Source: Nitrosospira sp. Nsp11 (lineage in GTDB: Bacteria; Pseudomonadota; Gammaproteobacteria; Burkholderiales; Nitrosomonadaceae). From it: a stretch of DNA of 64,000 bases. The stretch covers positions 62,001 to 126,000 of the forward strand of contig NZ_FRBV01000006.1 of the NCBI RefSeq assembly GCF_900142705.1, read 5' to 3'. Below, in pieces: positions 61,158 to 64,000 of the stretch (position 1 is the first letter of the stretch; every line of letters starts with the position of its first letter). Under the pieces are notes generated by a model. It saw nothing but the letters and a program-made list of their open reading frames with translations, searched no databases and was not told the DNA's origin. Made by a program: the position numbers and the translations under genes.

Positions 61158-62324
61158 TCACTCGCTCTCAGCGTGAATGAATTGAAGAATTTCCGATCTG
61201 CGCGGCACGGTGTCCTGATATCCCAGTTCAATTAGTGCACGGCAAAAGGGTTCTTCAAACAAAACATAGCTCAGCAGTGCCGAGCCGTCTCGCCGCATCG
61301 CGCCGATGTTACGAAAAAAAAGCCGTACGGTACGCGGTAGCGCGTGCGCGTGCTGTTCGGCGATTTTATTGATTTCCACGCTGGGAGAAATTACCATCGA
61401 TTTGATCTGGCGTAGCGGCATGCCGTTATTTTTCAGATTCTCATCCGGGATCATCCCGATAATATTGTTGATACGCTGCAGGCGCTCAAGGTCAACGTAA
61501 AGACTGTCGAGAAAAAGGCTGCCCATAACATGGCCTCCTATCTGCGCCAAAGTAGGGTAGCTGTCGATTGTGGCGCGCTCGGGTTGCGCTTCGACAGCCT
61601 TGCGTACGCCTATTACGAGCACCCGTTCCGCGCCCAGATGCAGCGCTGGACTGATGGGCGCGAGCTGGCGCATGGACCCATCGCCGAAATATTCGCGATT
61701 GAGCCGCATTGCTGGAAAAAGAATAGGAATAGCGGAGGAGGCCATCAGATGCTCAACCCCGATACGTGCCGATATGCCGATGCGGCGTTCCCGTTTCCAG
61801 GGTGCTATACCGTCAACGCCCTCATAGAACGTAACCGACTGGCCGGAAGTATAGCCCCATGCGGTGATGCCCAGCGCATGCAAAGCACCTGCTTCGATGC
61901 TTCTCTGAATGCCATGAAGCGGCAAGCTGTATTCCAGTAATTGAGCGAGCGGCGAATTGTCCAGCAAAGAGACTACGCTACGCTTTCTTAAGCGACCGAG
62001 CAGTAGCGAAGCCAACCAGCGTGCCGCGTTTCCATATACGCCGATGGGATCGGAACGATAGGCCTGGCTGACACGGGCATTCTCCCACACCGCAGACAGA
62101 TCGCGCACCCCCTCGTGAAAATTCCGGGCAGAAACTGCGAGACTTGCGGCATTGAATGCCCCGGCGGAAGTACCGCAAATCACAGGAAAGGGATTGCGTG
62201 TCCTCTTCGGCAACATCTCGGCGATGGCTCGCAATACGCCCACCTGGTAGGCTGCGCGCGCGCCACCGCCAGTCAGCACAAGACCGACCTTAGGCGGTGC
62301 AGTTGATGGCTGTATCAAACTCAT
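61158..62324 (-). CDS. Patatin-like phospholipase
   Basis: The 388-residue protein has the oxyanion motif LTGGGARAAYQVGVLRAI, the nucleophile motif GTSAG and the DG dyad in YFGDGSMRQ. These define a patatin-type Ser-Asp lipid acyl hydrolase. No signal peptide is seen, so it is likely cytoplasmic or membrane-associated. The C-terminal region (RLFFRNIGAMRRDGSALLSYVLF) has the length typical of a bacterial patatin of the YjjU/RssA-like sort. It precedes terC by 96 bases; a functional tie is not evident. Confidence 0.88.
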   Translation of the reverse strand: MSLIQPSTAPPKVGLVLTGGGARAAYQVGVLRAIAEMLPKRTRNPFPVICGTSAGAFNAASLAVSARNFHEGVRDLSAVWENARVSQAYRSDPIGVYGNAARWLASLLLGRLRKRSVVSLLDNSPLAQLLEYSLPLHGIQRSIEAGALHALGITAWGYTSGQSVTFYEGVDGIAPWKRERRIGISARIGVEHLMASSAIPILFPAMRLNREYFGDGSMRQLAPISPALHLGAERVLVIGVRKAVEAQPERATIDSYPTLAQIGGHVMGSLFLDSLYVDLERLQRINNIIGMIPDENLKNNGMPLRQIKSMVISPSVEINKIAEQHAHALPRTVRLFFRNIGAMRRDGSALLSYVLFEEPFCRALIELGYQDTVPRRSEILQFIHAESE

Positions 62325-62527
62325 TCGCCAGCAGCCAAATCTGCTCCTGTCTTTGATGCCTCATGCAAGATTGCCGTAGCAAACATTCCGGTAGTCGCCA
62401 GCCTGCACAGCAAACGTAACTTCAGGAATCCCGCGCAATTTCATGACATTTCGATGTAGATCCGGATTTTGCATTCATGCCGGCGCTGGCCCTGATTTTG
62501 GTCGCCTTGAAAATTCAGGGGCAGTAA
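62325..62527. other. Intergenic region between patatin and fumarase genes
   Basis: Both neighbours are on the minus strand. The sequence should include the patatin promoter; no distinctive structure seen. Confidence 0.35.
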
Positions 62528-63925
62528 TTAATTCCGCCTGCCTGTCCCTATCATATCCTCCGGCCTTATCCAGCCATCAAATTGCTCGGCTGTAACATGA
62601 CCCGAGGCAATTGCCGCTTCTCTCAGCGTCGTATCTTCACGATGCGCTTTCTTGGCAATTTCTGCTGCGACATCATAGCCGATGTGGGGCGTGAGCGCTG
62701 TCACAAGCATCAGCGAATTATGCAACAACTCATCAATACGTTCGATATTGGCCGATATGCCTGCCGCGCAATGGTCGTTGAAACTCGTCATGCCGTCCGC
62801 AAGCAGGCGTATGCTTTGCAGGAAGTTATGGATGATAAGCGGCTTCATGACATTCAGCTCAAAATTCCCCATTGAGCCGCCAAAATTAATCGCTACGTCG
62901 TTACCCATCACTTGGCAACAAATCATGATCATCGCTTCCGATTGAGTTGGATTGACCTTTCCCGGCATAATGGAGCTGCCCGGTTCATTTTCGGGGATTT
63001 TTAATTCCCCGATACCACAACGAGGGCCGGAAGCGAGCCAACGGATATCATTTGCGATTTTCATCAATGACGCCGCCAGCGTCTTCAGTGCCCCATGGGC
63101 ATGAACGAGCGCATCATTAGCGGCGAGCGCCTCAAATTTATTGGGCGCCGTGACAAACGGCAGATTCGTCAGCCTTGCCAATTCCGCTGCTGTACGGACG
63201 GCAAATTCAGGATGGGTGTTCAGGCCGGTTCCCACCGCAGTGCCACCCAAGGCCAGTTCATGCAAATGTGGAAGCGATGCGTTCACATGCACCAGTCCGT
63301 GATCCAACTGGGAAACATAACCCGAGAACTCCTGCCCCAGCGTCAGGGGGGTCGCATCCTGCAGATGCGTGCGGCCGATTTTGACAATATCGGAAAATTC
63401 CTCCGCCTTGTCCGCCAAAGTCCGCCTCAGCGCAACAATGGCGGGTATCAATTGTTGATCGATCGAACGTACCGCTGCCACATGCATCGCCGAAGGAAAC
63501 ACGTCGTTGGACGATTGGCCCTTGTTCACGTCGTCGTTGGGATGGATTTTGCATTCGACCCCGCGTCCGCCGCCGAGCAATTCGGAAGCACGGTTCGCCA
63601 GTACCTCATTCATGTTCATGTTGGTCTGGGTACCGGAGCCCGTTTGCCATACCACAAGCGGAAATTCCGCATCATGGCGGCCTGAAGTTACCTCATCCGC
63701 AGCCTGCGTAATGGCAGCGGCGACATTGGCATCCAGCAGACCTAAATCGCGATTGACGCTGGCTGCTGCACGCTTCACCAGCGCAAGGGCGTGAAGCAGT
63801 GCAAATGGGATGCGTTCGAAGGAAATTCTGAAGTTCTGCAGGGAACGTTGCGTCTGCGCGCCCCACAGCGCGTTGGCAGGCACCTGCATCATGCCCATGC
63901 TGTCGCGTTCTTCGCGGTAACTCAT
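62528..63925 (-). CDS. fumC: Class II fumarate hydratase FumC
   Basis: The 465-residue protein has [68 protein letters not shown], the loop signature [17 protein letters not shown], and a terminal [18 protein letters not shown]. It interconverts fumarate and malate in the TCA cycle without an iron-sulfur cluster. It is the last complete gene; the remaining 75 bases hold its upstream region only. Confidence 0.96.
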   Translation of the reverse strand: MSYREERDSMGMMQVPANALWGAQTQRSLQNFRISFERIPFALLHALALVKRAAASVNRDLGLLDANVAAAITQAADEVTSGRHDAEFPLVVWQTGSGTQTNMNMNEVLANRASELLGGGRGVECKIHPNDDVNKGQSSNDVFPSAMHVAAVRSIDQQLIPAIVALRRTLADKAEEFSDIVKIGRTHLQDATPLTLGQEFSGYVSQLDHGLVHVNASLPHLHELALGGTAVGTGLNTHPEFAVRTAAELARLTNLPFVTAPNKFEALAANDALVHAHGALKTLAASLMKIANDIRWLASGPRCGIGELKIPENEPGSSIMPGKVNPTQSEAMIMICCQVMGNDVAINFGGSMGNFELNVMKPLIIHNFLQSIRLLADGMTSFNDHCAAGISANIERIDELLHNSLMLVTALTPHIGYDVAAEIAKKAHREDTTLREAAIASGHVTAEQFDGWIRPEDMIGTGRRN

Positions 63926-64000
63926 GCAGACCTTCGGCTAGATGGATAGATGAGGCAGTTCTGAATGCGTGGCCAGAACGGAAGCCGGAGTTACCGATCG

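Overview
The window looks like a chromosomal segment of a betaproteobacterial ammonia oxidiser of the Nitrosospira type. The basis is a betaproteobacterial division/cell-wall (dcw) cluster, an algH-ruvX-pyrR-pyrB-pyrC' block, a cytochrome P460 gene, a PEP-CTERM protein and a PEP-CTERM-associated N-acyl amino acid synthase relative. The genus is inferred from gene content and order, not from a database match. I see no rRNA, tRNA or CRISPR array.

Layout. (1) 1-6.4 kb: the end of an exopolysaccharide-type locus, with an acyltransferase cut by the window edge, an ATP-grasp ligase, a low-molecular-weight tyrosine phosphatase, a large VanZ-like membrane protein and a secreted beta-helix protein. 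(2) 6.5-9.7 kb: a probable zinc-uptake operon, with a Fur/Zur-family regulator behind a promoter carrying a perfect palindrome, a small His/Cys protein and a TonB-dependent receptor. (3) 9.8-12.4 kb: lipoprotein release genes (lolC/lolD) and a DUF2062 protein. (4) 12.6-20.7 kb: an accessory island between a decayed 5' copy of comEC and the intact comEC. It carries a 32-codon ORF coupled to a vanillyl-alcohol-oxidase-like flavoprotein, two SAM methyltransferases, a PEP-CTERM protein, a FeeM-like N-acyltransferase and a 55-codon ORF. (5) 20.7-25.5 kb: comEC and relA. (6) 25.8-44.1 kb: a complete dcw cluster, mraZ-rsmH-ftsL-ftsI-murE-murF-mraY-murD-ftsW-murG-murC-murB-ddl-ftsQ-ftsA-ftsZ, starting at a promoter that overlaps three MraZ repeats. 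(7) 44.4-48.8 kb: dciA, a frameshifted M23 peptidase gene and secA. (8) 48.8-53.6 kb: an AT-rich methyltransferase, cytochrome P460 and oligopeptidase A. (9) 53.7-57.5 kb, minus strand: the yqgE-ruvX-pyrR-pyrB-pyrC' pyrimidine block. (10) 57.9-63.9 kb: two small membrane proteins, a pilin-like protein with a universal stress protein, a TerC-family protein, a patatin-like phospholipase and class II fumarase.

How it fits together. Most of the window is core housekeeping: envelope growth, division, secretion, stringent response and pyrimidine synthesis. The least ordinary part is the island at 12.6-20.7 kb. A FeeM-type enzyme that would make long-chain N-acyl amino acids sits with an oxidase of a family that acts on para-substituted phenols and with an O-methyltransferase. 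This could be a small pathway for a modified aromatic lipid signal or metabolite; that link is inference.
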